From an uncultured Nocardioidaceae bacterium (GTDB lineage: Bacteria > Actinomycetota > Actinomycetes > Propionibacteriales > Nocardioidaceae), in the NCBI GenBank assembly GCA_902805845.1, contig CADCUI010000074.1, positions 1 to 64,000 on the forward strand: a stretch of 64,000 bases of DNA. Reading direction: 5' to 3'. This document shows positions 55,056 to 63,909 of this stretch, in pieces. The translations under genes were made by a program, and so were the position numbers. Under the pieces are notes generated by a model that saw only the letters and a list, made by a program, of their open reading frames with translations, was not told where the DNA came from and did no database searches. Numbering within the stretch: the first letter of the stretch is position 1; each line of letters starts with the position of its first letter.

Positions 55056-55838
55056 TCATCGGAGCCCCTCGGGCATCAGCTTCGCCAGATTGCGGACGCC
55101 GCGCAGCTGTAGCTGCTTGACGGCGCCGTCGCTGCGGCCGAGCACCCTGGCGGTCTCGGCGATCGAGAGCCCCTGCAGGAACCGCATCACGAGGCAATCC
55201 TGCTGCTCCGCCGGGAGCTGCTTGAGGGCCTTGAGGAGTGCCTCGGTGCTCAGGGAGGCGAGCACGGCGCTCTCGGGGCCCTCGGTGGCCGAGTCGTGCG
55301 GCGTCATGTCCTCGGTGGCCGACTCGAGCCGGCTGCGGCTCGACTTGTAGTGGTCGGTGGCCAGGTTGCGGGCGATCGTCATCAGCCACGCGCCGAAGTC
55401 CTTGCCCTGCCACCGGAACGAGCCCATGCCGCGCAGCGCACGGAAGAAGGTGTCCGAGGTGAGGTCCTCGGCCAGCGCCACGGACCTCGTCCGGTAGTAG
55501 AGGAACCGGTAGACCGAGGGCTGGTAGTGGTCGTAGAGCAAGCCGAAGGCGTCGGCGTCCCCACCGCGGGCCAGCTCCACGAGCGCGACCAGCCGGTCGG
55601 CCTCGGCGTCGTCGGCCACCGAGGAGGCGGCCTGCCCGCGGTCAGGTCGCGACCCGCTCGTGGGGGCTCTCCCGGGGCGAGGAGCCCTGCCCCTCGCCGA
55701 GGGCACCTGCGGTTGGGTGCCACTGGCGTCCGTCAGAGCCCACAGCACGCCGTCCGGTTCCGGCAACGCCAGCTGCTCGGCGACGGCGAGCCTCAGCGCA
55801 CGGAGACCGCGGCCGAAGCCGACCTCGCCGGCGTCCAT
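55056..55838 (-). CDS. ECF sigma factor, BldN/AdsA-like
   Basis: 260 aa. The sigma-2 region ARGGDADAFGLLYDHYQPSVYRF starts near residue 90, followed by LAEDLTSDTFFRALRGM, GAWLMTIARNLATDHYKSSR, and sigma-4 QDCLVMRFLQGLSIAETARVLGRSDGAVKQLQ. It is strikingly like Streptomyces BldN. An about 82-residue N-terminal extension with low-complexity sequence precedes sigma-2; in S. coelicolor the BldN extension is cut off to activate it. GGGAG lies before the ATG. Gene order sigma then DUF5667 partner matches bldN-rsbN. Confidence 0.88.
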   Translation of the reverse strand: MDAGEVGFGRGLRALRLAVAEQLALPEPDGVLWALTDASGTQPQVPSARGRAPRPGRAPTSGSRPDRGQAASSVADDAEADRLVALVELARGGDADAFGLLYDHYQPSVYRFLYYRTRSVALAEDLTSDTFFRALRGMGSFRWQGKDFGAWLMTIARNLATDHYKSSRSRLESATEDMTPHDSATEGPESAVLASLSTEALLKALKQLPAEQQDCLVMRFLQGLSIAETARVLGRSDGAVKQLQLRGVRNLAKLMPEGLR

Positions 55839-55957
55839 GAGTCTCCCTTCGGTGACCGCACTGGGCTGCGGCCGGCGACCGGATCCACCCGAGCGGTCAC
55901 CTCCTGCTCAGGTTACGTCGGGAAGCCGTTGCTGGCCATCGGCCGTCCTGAGATGCC

Positions 55958-56040
55958 GACCCGCCCTTCATGCAGGCATCAAGGGCGGGTCGACCAGACA
56001 TGAGGGGCGGGTCGACCAGACATGAGGGGCGGGTCGGCGG
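55958..56040. repeat. 22-bp tandem units plus inverted half, dispersed intergenic family
   Basis: Units at 55981-56001 and 56002-56023 and a partial at 56024-56040 share the core GGGGCGGGTCGACCAGACAT. An inverted arm GACCCGCCCTT (55958-55968) pairs perfectly with AAGGGCGGGTC (55981-55991) over a 12-nt loop. It lies just after the stop of the HAD gene, so it can end that transcript. Confidence 0.85.
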
Positions 56041-56045
56041 TCGGG

Positions 56046-56936
56046 TCAGGTGGTGCGGCGGCGTACGGCGATCGCCGCCATCGCCGCTCCGGCGACCCCG
56101 CCTGCGGTCGCCGCACCGACCAGGCCCAGCCGGGCGGCCTTGCGACCCGTCCGGTAGTCACGCACCCGCCAGCCCTGGGCGCGGGCGTGGTCGCGGAGCC
56201 GGGGGTCGGGGTTGATCACGCACGCGTCCCCGACGGCAGCGAGCATCGGCAGGTCGTTGTAGGAGTCGGAGTACGCCGAGCAACGGGCGAGGTCCAACCC
56301 CTCCTGCTCGGCCAGCGCCCGCACCGCGTCCCCCTTCGCCGGGCCATGCATCAGGTCGCCGACGAGCCGCCCGGTGTAGACGCCGTCCACGTGCTCGGCG
56401 ACCGTCCCGAGGGCGCCGGTCAGGCCGAGACGACGCGCGATCGTGGTGGCGATCTCGAGGGGCGCCGCGGTCACCAGCCACACCCGCTGCCCCTGGTCGA
56501 GATGCATCTGCGCCAGCGCCCGGGTGCCCGGCCAGATGCGCTTCGCCATCGTCTCGTCGAAGATCTCCTCGCCGATCTGCCGCACGTCCTCGACCCGGTG
56601 ACCCGCGATGAAGGCGAGCGCCGAGGCGCGTGCCTGGGCGACGTGCTCGGGGTCCTCCACGCCGACGAACCGGAAGTAGGCCTGCTTCCAGGCGGCCGCG
56701 ACGATGTCGCGGGTGGAGAAGAACCTGCGCCGGTGCAGGCCGCGGGCGAAATGGAAGAGCGACGCGCCGCGGATGACCGTGTTGTCGACGTCGAAGAACG
56801 CCGCCGCCGTCGGATCCACCGGGGTCTCGAGCGAGGACTCGAGCTCGGCCACGGCCGCGGCGGCCTCACCGGCCAGTCGGGAGCGGCGGCGGAGGTCCTC
56901 GCGTGGCCGGGACGGTCCCGGCTGCCCGGCAGTCAC
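56046..56936 (-). CDS. HAD-IB family hydrolase (SerB1-like)
   Basis: 296 aa. The nucleophile motif FFDVDNTVIRG (D-x-D-x-T) is near residue 50, then VTAAPLEIA (motif II) and YSDSYNDLPML (motif IV), with a C-terminal membrane segment AAGLVGAATAGGVAG-like (about 270-290). A phosphatase of the phosphoserine phosphatase group; the substrate is unknown. Syntenic with Rv0505c. GTG 56936 was chosen because TACTCT lies 6 nt upstream; ATG 56981 would add 15 residues. Confidence 0.86.
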   Translation of the reverse strand: MTAGQPGPSRPREDLRRRSRLAGEAAAAVAELESSLETPVDPTAAAFFDVDNTVIRGASLFHFARGLHRRRFFSTRDIVAAAWKQAYFRFVGVEDPEHVAQARASALAFIAGHRVEDVRQIGEEIFDETMAKRIWPGTRALAQMHLDQGQRVWLVTAAPLEIATTIARRLGLTGALGTVAEHVDGVYTGRLVGDLMHGPAKGDAVRALAEQEGLDLARCSAYSDSYNDLPMLAAVGDACVINPDPRLRDHARAQGWRVRDYRTGRKAARLGLVGAATAGGVAGAAMAAIAVRRRTT

Positions 56937-56942
56937 CGGGTC

Positions 56943-56948
56943 AGAGTA
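56943..56948 (-). promoter_or_regulatory. Probable -10 box of a leaderless promoter before the HAD gene
   Basis: TACTCT on the minus strand ends 6 nt before the GTG at 56936. It lies back to back with the CAGACT box of the divergent synthetase gene, only 35 bp away. Confidence 0.45.
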
Positions 56949-56983
56949 GTCCCGGATCGCCACGGGGTTGCGGGGGTGCATGT

Positions 56984-56989
56984 CAGACT
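56984..56989 (+). promoter_or_regulatory. Probable -10 box of a leaderless promoter
   Basis: CAGACT ends 6 nt before the GTG at 56996. Confidence 0.4.
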
Positions 56990-56995
56990 CGGCTC

Positions 56996-58597
56996 GTGAG
57001 CGCGAACCTCGCCGAGCTGCTCGGACGAGCGGCTGCCTCGGCGCCCGATCGCGCGGCACTGGTCGAGGCCGCCTCGGGCCGCCGCACCAGCTGGGAAGAG
57101 CTCGACGATGCCGTCACCGGCCTCGCCCGGGGGCTCGAGGACCTCGGACTGGTCGCCGGCAACCGCGTCGTGATCGCGACCGCGAACCGTCCGGAGTTCG
57201 TGGTCACCTACCTGGCGACGCTCAGGGCGCGGCTGGTCGCCGTGCCGGTCAACCCGCGCTCGGCCACCGGCGAGCTGCTGCGGATGGTGGCCGACTGCGG
57301 AGCCAGGCTCGTCGTCGCCGACAGCACCACGATCACGGCCGCTCGCGCCGTGGTGACCGGTCTCCAGGAGGCGGTCGCCGCGGATGACGACCTGCGCGCA
57401 CGCGCCGTCGTACCGCGGGTGCTGGCACTGGACTGTCCGCCCGCCCAGGGCGAGGCCGACTATGCCTCGCTGGTGTCCCGGCCGGTCGCCCCGGAGCCCG
57501 ATCAGCTCCCGCATGCGCGGGACCCGGAGCGACTCGCGCTGCTGCTGTACACGTCGGGCACGTCTGCGCACCCCAAGGCGGCGATGCTCAGCCACCGCGC
57601 CCTGCTGGCCAACGTGGACCAGGCTGCCGGGGTCGACCCGCCGATGGTGACCGCCGACGACGTCGTGTACGGCGTGCTGCCGCTGTTCCACGTCTACGGG
57701 CTCAACGCGGTCCTCGGGCAGGTGCTGCGGCAGCAGGCGACCCTGGTGGTGGCCGACGGCTTCGACCCGGCGGGGGCGTTGGAGCACATCGCGCGGCACC
57801 GGGTCAGCGTCGTGCCGGTGGCCCCGGCGGTGCTCGCCCACTGGCACGGCGTCGAGGAGCTGGCCGACCGGTTGTCCGGAGTACGGCTGGTCCTGTCCGG
57901 CGCCGCGCCGCTGTCCCCGGAGCTGGCCGAGGAGTTCCGCCGGCGTACCGGCCTCACCGTGCACCAGGGCTACGGCCTGACCGAGGCAGCCCCTGTCGTC
58001 ACCTCGACGCTCTGCAGCACCGAGGCGAAGCCCGGCTCCGTCGGCACGCCGCTGCCCGGCGTGTCCGTGCGACTGGTCGACGAGGCCGGCGGCACGCCGG
58101 CGTCCGACGACCCGGGGGAGATCCTCGTGGCCGGGGAGAACCTCTTCGACGGCTACTGGCCCGACCGCGCCGACGGCCCGGTGGACGGCTGGTTCGGGAC
58201 CGGAGACATCGGCATCCTCGACGCCGAGGGTGACCTGTTCCTCGTCGACCGGCTCAAGGAGCTCGTCATCGTCTCCGGCTTCAACGTCTACCCCACCGAG
58301 GTCGAGGACGTGCTCGACGACGTCGACGGCGTGGCCGAGGCCGCGGTCGTGGGGGTGCCCGACGAGCTGACCGGTGAGGCGGTCGTGGCCTACCTGCGGC
58401 CGGACGCCGGCCGTCAGGAGCCTGCCGAGGAGCTGCAGGAACGCGCCGGTCAGGAGTGCGAGCGGCGGCTCGCCCGGTTCAAGCGACCGGTGCGCATCGA
58501 GGTCGTCGACGTGCTGCCGCGCACCGTCACCGGCAAGGTCGCCAAGGGCAGCCTGCGGGCGGCGCTGCGGCACGGGCGCGACGGGCTCCTCGAGTGA
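56996..58597 (+). CDS. AMP-binding acyl-CoA synthetase family protein
   Basis: 533 aa of the ANL superfamily. The nucleotide loop YTSGTSAHPKAAMLSH near residue 184 departs from the usual TSGTTGxPKG. PLFHVYGLNAV, GYGLTEAAPV, the hinge GDIGILDAEGDLFLVDRLKELVIVSGFNVYP and the catalytic Lys in TVTGKVAKGSLR are present. It activates a carboxylic acid, probably fatty, to its CoA ester; the exact chain length is unknown. GTGA overlap with the glutaredoxin gene. Confidence 0.92.
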   Translation: MSANLAELLGRAAASAPDRAALVEAASGRRTSWEELDDAVTGLARGLEDLGLVAGNRVVIATANRPEFVVTYLATLRARLVAVPVNPRSATGELLRMVADCGARLVVADSTTITAARAVVTGLQEAVAADDDLRARAVVPRVLALDCPPAQGEADYASLVSRPVAPEPDQLPHARDPERLALLLYTSGTSAHPKAAMLSHRALLANVDQAAGVDPPMVTADDVVYGVLPLFHVYGLNAVLGQVLRQQATLVVADGFDPAGALEHIARHRVSVVPVAPAVLAHWHGVEELADRLSGVRLVLSGAAPLSPELAEEFRRRTGLTVHQGYGLTEAAPVVTSTLCSTEAKPGSVGTPLPGVSVRLVDEAGGTPASDDPGEILVAGENLFDGYWPDRADGPVDGWFGTGDIGILDAEGDLFLVDRLKELVIVSGFNVYPTEVEDVLDDVDGVAEAAVVGVPDELTGEAVVAYLRPDAGRQEPAEELQERAGQECERRLARFKRPVRIEVVDVLPRTVTGKVAKGSLRAALRHGRDGLLE

Positions 58598-58869
58598 GCC
58601 CGACGCCGGCCGGCGACCCTCGGGCGACCCCGCGGGTGACCCTCTACGGCAAGCCCGGCTGCCACCTGTGCGACCAGGCGCGCCACGTGGTCGCGCAGGT
58701 GTGCGCCGACCTCGGCGAGTCGTACGTCGAGGTCGACATCACCACCGATCCCCAGCTCGTGCGGCGCTTCGGCGAGGAGATCCCGGTGACGTTCGTCGAC
58801 GGCGAGCAGCACGACTTCTGGCGGGTGGACCCACATCGGCTGGCCCGGGCCCTCGGCGGCAAGGCCTGA
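58594..58869 (+). CDS. Glutaredoxin-like protein
   Basis: 91 aa. CxxC active site in VTLYGKPGCHLCDQARHVV, then VEVDITTDPQLVRRFGEEIPVTFVDG, a cis-Pro loop. Belongs to the DUF836/glutaredoxin-like group found before hemA in mycobacteria (Rv0508). Its partner is unknown. The start overlaps the synthetase stop (GTGA). Confidence 0.9.
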   Translation: MSPTPAGDPRATPRVTLYGKPGCHLCDQARHVVAQVCADLGESYVEVDITTDPQLVRRFGEEIPVTFVDGEQHDFWRVDPHRLARALGGKA

Positions 58870-58976
58870 AGGCCGGGACCCGCGCCGGGTCGACCGCCTC
58901 CAGGGCAGCGGCCTGAGGGTGGCCGGTGGGGTGTCCGGGGTCGGCCGTCGGGCGGCCACCGCCGAGCCGCACGATT

Positions 58977-59005
58977 TTGTTCCCGCGTTCACAAGCTCCT
59001 AGAGT
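58977..59005 (+). promoter_or_regulatory. Rex-type operator over the rex-hem promoter
   Basis: TTGTTCCCGCGTTCACAA (58977-58994) agrees with one perfect half (TTCACAA) and a weaker left half of the Rex operator TTGTGAA-N4-TTCACAA. TTGTTC (58977-58982) and TAGAGT (59000-59005) are 17 bp apart, a good promoter, so the operator covers the -35 box. Confidence 0.75.
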
Positions 59006-59078
59006 GGACGACGTCGGTCCCGCAGGCCAGACCGTGGGAGATCGTGTCGACGTCGGTCGACGGCGAGCCAGGAGCACC

Positions 59079-59861
59079 GTGAGTTCAGCACGCGCAGCGC
59101 GCGGCACCCAGGGCGTGGGTCCGGGTGAGGAGCGGACGCGACCCGTGACGTCCGGGGCCGTCGACGGCGCCGAGACCGTCGCGCCCCGAGGCATCCCCGA
59201 CGCCACCGTCGCACGCCTTCCCGTCTACCTGCGTGCCCTGGTGAACCTGGCCGAGCGCGGCACCCGCACCTGCTCCAGCGAGGACCTCGCGGGCGCCGCC
59301 GGGGTGAACAGCTCCAAGCTGCGCAAGGACCTCTCCTACCTGGGCTCCTACGGCACCCGCGGGGTCGGCTACGACGTGGAGTACCTGCGCTACCAGATCG
59401 CGCGCGAGATCGGCGTCACCCAGGACCTCGCCGTGGCCATCATCGGCATCGGCAACCTCGGTCACGCACTTGCGAACTACGCCGGGTTCTCCTCGCGCGG
59501 CTTCCGGATCGTGGCTCTGCTCGACAACGACCCCGACCGTCTCGGCGAGGAGGTCGGCGCCATGCGGATCCGGGGGCTCGACGAGCTCGAGACCGTCGTC
59601 GCCGAGGAAGGCGTGTCCATCGGTGTGCTCGCGACGCCTGCAGCCGCCGCTCAGGCCGTCTCCGACCGCCTGGTCGCCGCCGGGGTCACGAGCATCCTCA
59701 ACTTCGCGCCCACGCTGGTGTCGGTGCCTGCGGGTGTCGACGTGCGCAAGGTGGACCTGTCGATCGAGCTGCAGATCCTGGCCTACCACGAGCACCGCAA
59801 GGCCGCCGGCGACGGCTCGTCGGACGTCCACCCCTCCACGCGCACGACCGTGGGGGTCTGA
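59079..59861 (+). CDS. rex: Redox-sensing transcriptional repressor Rex
   Basis: 260 aa. Senses NADH/NAD+. Winged-helix N-terminal domain with LAGAAGVNSSKLRKDLSYLGSYGTRGVGY, then a Rossmann domain with IIGIGNLGHALANY and TPAAAAQAVSDRLVAAG. About 50 residues of low-complexity N terminus precede the HTH. GTG 59079 has AGGAG 5 nt upstream. First gene of a rex-hemA-hemC-hemD-hemB operon, autoregulated through the site at 58977, as in Streptomyces. Confidence 0.96.
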   Translation: MSSARAARGTQGVGPGEERTRPVTSGAVDGAETVAPRGIPDATVARLPVYLRALVNLAERGTRTCSSEDLAGAAGVNSSKLRKDLSYLGSYGTRGVGYDVEYLRYQIAREIGVTQDLAVAIIGIGNLGHALANYAGFSSRGFRIVALLDNDPDRLGEEVGAMRIRGLDELETVVAEEGVSIGVLATPAAAAQAVSDRLVAAGVTSILNFAPTLVSVPAGVDVRKVDLSIELQILAYHEHRKAAGDGSSDVHPSTRTTVGV

Positions 59862-59865
59862 GGCC

Positions 59866-61170
59866 GTGAGCGTCCTCGTCGTCGGTGTCTCCCACCACAC
59901 CGCTCCCGTCGAGCTCCTCGAGAAGCTGTCGCTCACCGGGGGTCGCGTGGAGAAGCTGATCCACGCCGTGCAGCTGACCGACCACGTGCAGGAGGCCACC
60001 GTGCTGGCCACCTGCAACCGGGTCGAGATCTACACCGACGTCGACCGCTTCCACGGCAGCGTCGAGGACATCTGCCGGTCGCTGTGCGAGCTCGCCGGCC
60101 AGGACCCCGACGACGTGGTCCCGCACCTCTACGTCCACTACGACGACGGCGCCATCTCCCACCTCTTCCACGTCGCGGCCGGGCTCGACTCGATGGTCGT
60201 CGGCGAGAGCCAGATCCTGGGGCAGGCACGGGAGGCGCTGCGGCTGGGTCAGGAGCTCGGGACCGTGGGCCCGGCCCTGAACGCCGCGTTCCAGCAGGCG
60301 CTGCGGGTGGCGAAGCGGACCCACGCCGAGACCGGCATCGACAGGGCCGCCCCGTCGCTGGTGTCGGTGTCGCTGCGGCGTACCGAGGAGCACGTCGGGC
60401 CGCTGGCCGGGAAACGGGCCGTCGTCGTGGGCGCCGGCGCCATGGCCTCGCTCGCCGTCGCCACCCTGGCCCGCTCCGGTGCCTCCGACATCGTGGTGGC
60501 GAACCGCACCGCCACCAAGGCGGCACGGCTCGCCGAGCAGTACGCCGTCCGCACCGTGCCGCTGGAGTCGCTGCGCGACGAGCTGGCCGCTGCCGACGTC
60601 CTGCTGTCCTGCACCGGCTCGGTCGGTCTCGTGGTCACCGCGGACGAGGTCCGGAGCGCCCGAGGTGTCGACGCGCGGCCGCTCGCGGTGGTGGACCTCG
60701 CGCTGCCGCACGACGTCGACCCGGCCGTCGCCACCCTGCCCGGGGTGTCGCTCGTCGACCTCAAGCGGCTGGCCGAGGAGCTGTCGGAGAACGACGCCGA
60801 CCAGGTCGCGGACGTGCTCGGCGTGCGACGGATCGTGGCCGAGGAGATCCAGGCCTTCCTCGCCGCCCGTCGGCTCGCGAGCGTCACCCCCACGGTGGTG
60901 GCGCTGCGCACGATGGCGACCGGCGTCGTGGACACCGAGCTGGCTCGCCTCGACAGCCGGCTGCCCGCGCTGTCGCCCGAGGTCCGTGTCGAGGTCGAGG
61001 CCGCGGTACGCCGGGTTGCCGACAAGCTCATGCACCGCCCGACCGTCCGCGTGAAGGAGCTCGCCAACCGGAGCGGGGCGGTGTCCTACCCGGCTGCGCT
61101 CGCCGAGCTGTTCGCGCTCGACCAGCAGGCCGTCGAGGCGGTCACCCGCGCCGAGGGCGTGGAACCGTGA
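59866..61170 (+). CDS. hemA: Glutamyl-tRNA reductase
   Basis: 434 aa. First committed step of C5 haem synthesis, Glu-tRNA to glutamate-1-semialdehyde. Catalytic Cys at residue 50 in [10 protein letters not shown], then [13 protein letters not shown], and the NADPH motif [17 protein letters not shown], with a C-terminal dimerisation helix. GTG start 4 bp after rex. Coupled by GTGA to hemC. Confidence 0.97.
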   Translation: MSVLVVGVSHHTAPVELLEKLSLTGGRVEKLIHAVQLTDHVQEATVLATCNRVEIYTDVDRFHGSVEDICRSLCELAGQDPDDVVPHLYVHYDDGAISHLFHVAAGLDSMVVGESQILGQAREALRLGQELGTVGPALNAAFQQALRVAKRTHAETGIDRAAPSLVSVSLRRTEEHVGPLAGKRAVVVGAGAMASLAVATLARSGASDIVVANRTATKAARLAEQYAVRTVPLESLRDELAAADVLLSCTGSVGLVVTADEVRSARGVDARPLAVVDLALPHDVDPAVATLPGVSLVDLKRLAEELSENDADQVADVLGVRRIVAEEIQAFLAARRLASVTPTVVALRTMATGVVDTELARLDSRLPALSPEVRVEVEAAVRRVADKLMHRPTVRVKELANRSGAVSYPAALAELFALDQQAVEAVTRAEGVEP

Positions 61171-62135
61171 CCGCCGCCGTCGCCACCCGCGACTCCGCCG
61201 CGGTGCTCCGCGTCGGCACCCGGGCCTCGCTGCTGGCCCGCACGCAGTCGAGCCAGGTCGCCGACGCCCTCGCTGCCAGCCTCGGCCGTGAGGTCAGCCT
61301 GGTGACCGTGACGACCGAGGGCGACGTGTCACGTGCGCCGCTGGCCACGATCGGCGGCACCGGTGTCTTCGTCGGAGCCCTCCGGGACGCGCTGGTGCGC
61401 GGCGACGTCGACGTCGCCGTCCACTCGCTGAAGGACCTGCCGACAGCCGATCCCGAGGCCGTCGTCGTGGCGGCCGTCCCCCCACGCGAGGACCCGCGCG
61501 ACGCCCTCGTCGCGCGCGACGGGCTGACGCTGGGCGAGCTGGTCCCCGGGTCGCGGATCGGCACCGGCTCGCCGCGCCGGGCAGCGCAGCTGCGGGCCCT
61601 GGGCCTCGGCGTCGACGTGGTGCCGGTCAGGGGCAACGTCGACACCCGCCTCCGCAAGGTGCGTGACGGGGAGCTCGACGCGGTGATGCTGGCGCGCGCC
61701 GGCCTGGCCCGGATCGGACGGCTCGACGAGGTGACCGAGGTGCTCGACCCGCTGCAGATGCTCCCCGCGCCGGGCCAGGGGGCGCTCGCGGTCGAGGTGC
61801 GCTCGGCCGACGAGGAGCTCGCGTCCGCCGTACGCACCTCGCTCGACCACGGCCCCAGCCGGGCCGCCGTGACCGCCGAGCGCACCGTGCTGGCCGACCT
61901 CGAGGCGGGGTGCAGCGCGCCGGTGGGCGCCCTGGCCGAGGTCGTCGAGGGGGAGGACGGCGAGGAGCTGTGGCTGCGCGCGGTGGCCCTGTCTCCCGAC
62001 GGTGTCCTGTCGGTACGCCGGTCCGCCAGCGGGCCGACCGACGACGCGGCCGGCCTGGGCCGCCGGCTCGCTGCAGAGATGCTCGAGGACGGGGCCGCAA
62101 CGCTCCTGGTCGGAGCGCCGCCACCCGAGACCTGA
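61167..62135 (+). CDS. hemC: Porphobilinogen deaminase
   Basis: 322 aa. Polymerises four porphobilinogens to hydroxymethylbilane. [14 protein letters not shown] near residue 15, [28 protein letters not shown] and the cofactor-carrying C249 in [13 protein letters not shown] overlaps the hemA stop. The 52-bp gap to cobA/hemD holds no other gene. Confidence 0.97.
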   Translation: MTAAVATRDSAAVLRVGTRASLLARTQSSQVADALAASLGREVSLVTVTTEGDVSRAPLATIGGTGVFVGALRDALVRGDVDVAVHSLKDLPTADPEAVVVAAVPPREDPRDALVARDGLTLGELVPGSRIGTGSPRRAAQLRALGLGVDVVPVRGNVDTRLRKVRDGELDAVMLARAGLARIGRLDEVTEVLDPLQMLPAPGQGALAVEVRSADEELASAVRTSLDHGPSRAAVTAERTVLADLEAGCSAPVGALAEVVEGEDGEELWLRAVALSPDGVLSVRRSASGPTDDAAGLGRRLAAEMLEDGAATLLVGAPPPET

Positions 62136-62187
62136 CCGCCGCCCGATGACCGGAAGACCGAGCACCATCAATCGCTAGAAGGCAGAC

Positions 62188-63909
62188 GTGAGCCAGACGC
62201 TGAACACCCCCGCGACCGACACCCCCGCACGCCACCCCGCCACTCCGACGGCGAGGTCGGCGAGGGCGGCCTCCTGCGTGGCTTTCGTCGGCACCGGGCC
62301 GGGCGACCCCGACCTGCTCACCGTGCGGGCGACCGAGCTCATCCGGGCCGCCGAGGTGGTCGTCACCGAGCTGCCCGAGCACGCCGACCTCGTGCGGCGG
62401 ATCGTCGCCGAGGGCGCGCCGGCGACCGGGAGGACCGACGGTCACCTCGACCGCACGGTCGCGTCGGTCCGGGAGGTCGTCGACGGCACGACCGGCCCCG
62501 AGGGCCAGCCCCTCACCCCCGCCGGCCGCGCGAAGCTCGTGGTCAAGCTGGCGAAGTCGGGCCGTCGCGTGGTCCGGCTGCTCGGGGGCGACCCGTTCTT
62601 GTTCGCCTCGGCGCCGGAGGAGGCCCAGGCGTGCGTCAAGGCCGGGCTGTCGTTCGAGATCGTGCCGGGCGTCTCCTCGGTCAGCGCGGTCGCGACGTAC
62701 GCCGGCATCCCGCTCACCACCCGCAACGACCGCGAGATCGCGGTGATCTCCTGCTCGGACGGCAAGATCGACTGGGAGTCGTACGCCGACGACAGGACCC
62801 TCGTCCTGCTCTCCGCGTGCGAGTCGATCGGCGACATCGCCGCCGCCCTGGTCGCAGCCGGCCGGTCGGCCACGACCCCGGTCGCCATGACCCGGGTCGG
62901 CACGACCACCGAGCAGGCGACCGTGGTCTCCACGCTGGCCGACATCGCCGCCGACGCCGCCGCCGCCGACATGACCCCTCCGGTGGTCACCGTGGTCGGC
63001 GAGGTGGTCGGTCTCCGCGAGACGCTGTCGTGGTTCGAGACCAAGGCGCTCTTCGGCTGGCGGGTGCTGGTGCCTCGCACGAAGGAGCAGGCGGGCTCGC
63101 TCTCCGCGCGGCTCCGCACCTACGGCGCGGTGCCCGAGGAGGTCCCGACGATCTCCGTCGAGCCGCCTCGCAACCCGCACCAGATGGACAAGGCGGTGCG
63201 CGGCCTCGTCGAGGGGCGCTACGAGTGGATCGCGTTCACCTCGGTCAACGCGGTGCGGGCGGTCAAGGAGAAGTTCGACGAGTACGGCCTCGACGCCCGC
63301 GCGTTCTCCGGGCTGAAGATCGCCGCGGTCGGCGACAGGACGGCTGCCTGCCTGGCGGACTGGGGGCTGCGAGCCGACCTGGTGCCCAGCGGCGAGCAGT
63401 CGGCCAGCGGCCTGCTCGAGGACTGGCCGGAGTACGACGAGGTGCTCGACCCGATCAACCGGGTCTTCCTCCCTCGCGCCGACATCGCCACCGAGACCCT
63501 GGTGGCCGGCCTCCACGAGCTCGGGTGGGAGGTCGACGACGTCACCGCCTACCGGACCGTGCGCGCGGCACCGCCGCCGGCCCCGGTCCGCGACGCGATC
63601 AAGAGCGGGAAGTTCGACGCCGTCGTCTTCACGTCCTCCTCGACGGTGCGCAACCTCGTGGGCATCGCCGGCAAGCCGCACCCGTCGACGATCATCGCGG
63701 TGATCGGCCCGGCGACCGCCAAGACCGCCGAGGAGCACGGGCTGCGCGTCGACGTCCTCGCCGCGAACCCCTCGGTGGAGGACCTGGTGGACGCCCTCGC
63801 CGACCACGGCGCCGCCCGCCGTGCCGCCCTGGTGGAGGCCGGCCAGCCGGTGACCAAGCCGTCGGAGCGCCGGCCTCCGGCCCGCCGCAAGGCCACCGGG
63901 TCGAAGTAG
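62188..63909 (+). CDS. Bifunctional uroporphyrinogen-III C-methyltransferase/synthase
   Basis: 573 aa, a fusion of two enzymes. The N-terminal half is a CobA/SUMT-type tetrapyrrole methylase (FVGTGPGDPDLLTVRATELI, LLGGDPFLFASAPEEA, VPGVSSVSAVATYAGIPLT). The C-terminal half from about residue 290 is HemD (LVPRTKEQAGSLSARL, ITSVNAV-like AFTSVNAVRAV, FTSSSTVRNLVG). It makes uroporphyrinogen III and may send it to precorrin-2, as is usual in actinobacteria. GTG with GAAGG upstream. Confidence 0.94.
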   Translation: MSQTLNTPATDTPARHPATPTARSARAASCVAFVGTGPGDPDLLTVRATELIRAAEVVVTELPEHADLVRRIVAEGAPATGRTDGHLDRTVASVREVVDGTTGPEGQPLTPAGRAKLVVKLAKSGRRVVRLLGGDPFLFASAPEEAQACVKAGLSFEIVPGVSSVSAVATYAGIPLTTRNDREIAVISCSDGKIDWESYADDRTLVLLSACESIGDIAAALVAAGRSATTPVAMTRVGTTTEQATVVSTLADIAADAAAADMTPPVVTVVGEVVGLRETLSWFETKALFGWRVLVPRTKEQAGSLSARLRTYGAVPEEVPTISVEPPRNPHQMDKAVRGLVEGRYEWIAFTSVNAVRAVKEKFDEYGLDARAFSGLKIAAVGDRTAACLADWGLRADLVPSGEQSASGLLEDWPEYDEVLDPINRVFLPRADIATETLVAGLHELGWEVDDVTAYRTVRAAPPPAPVRDAIKSGKFDAVVFTSSSTVRNLVGIAGKPHPSTIIAVIGPATAKTAEEHGLRVDVLAANPSVEDLVDALADHGAARRAALVEAGQPVTKPSERRPPARRKATGSK

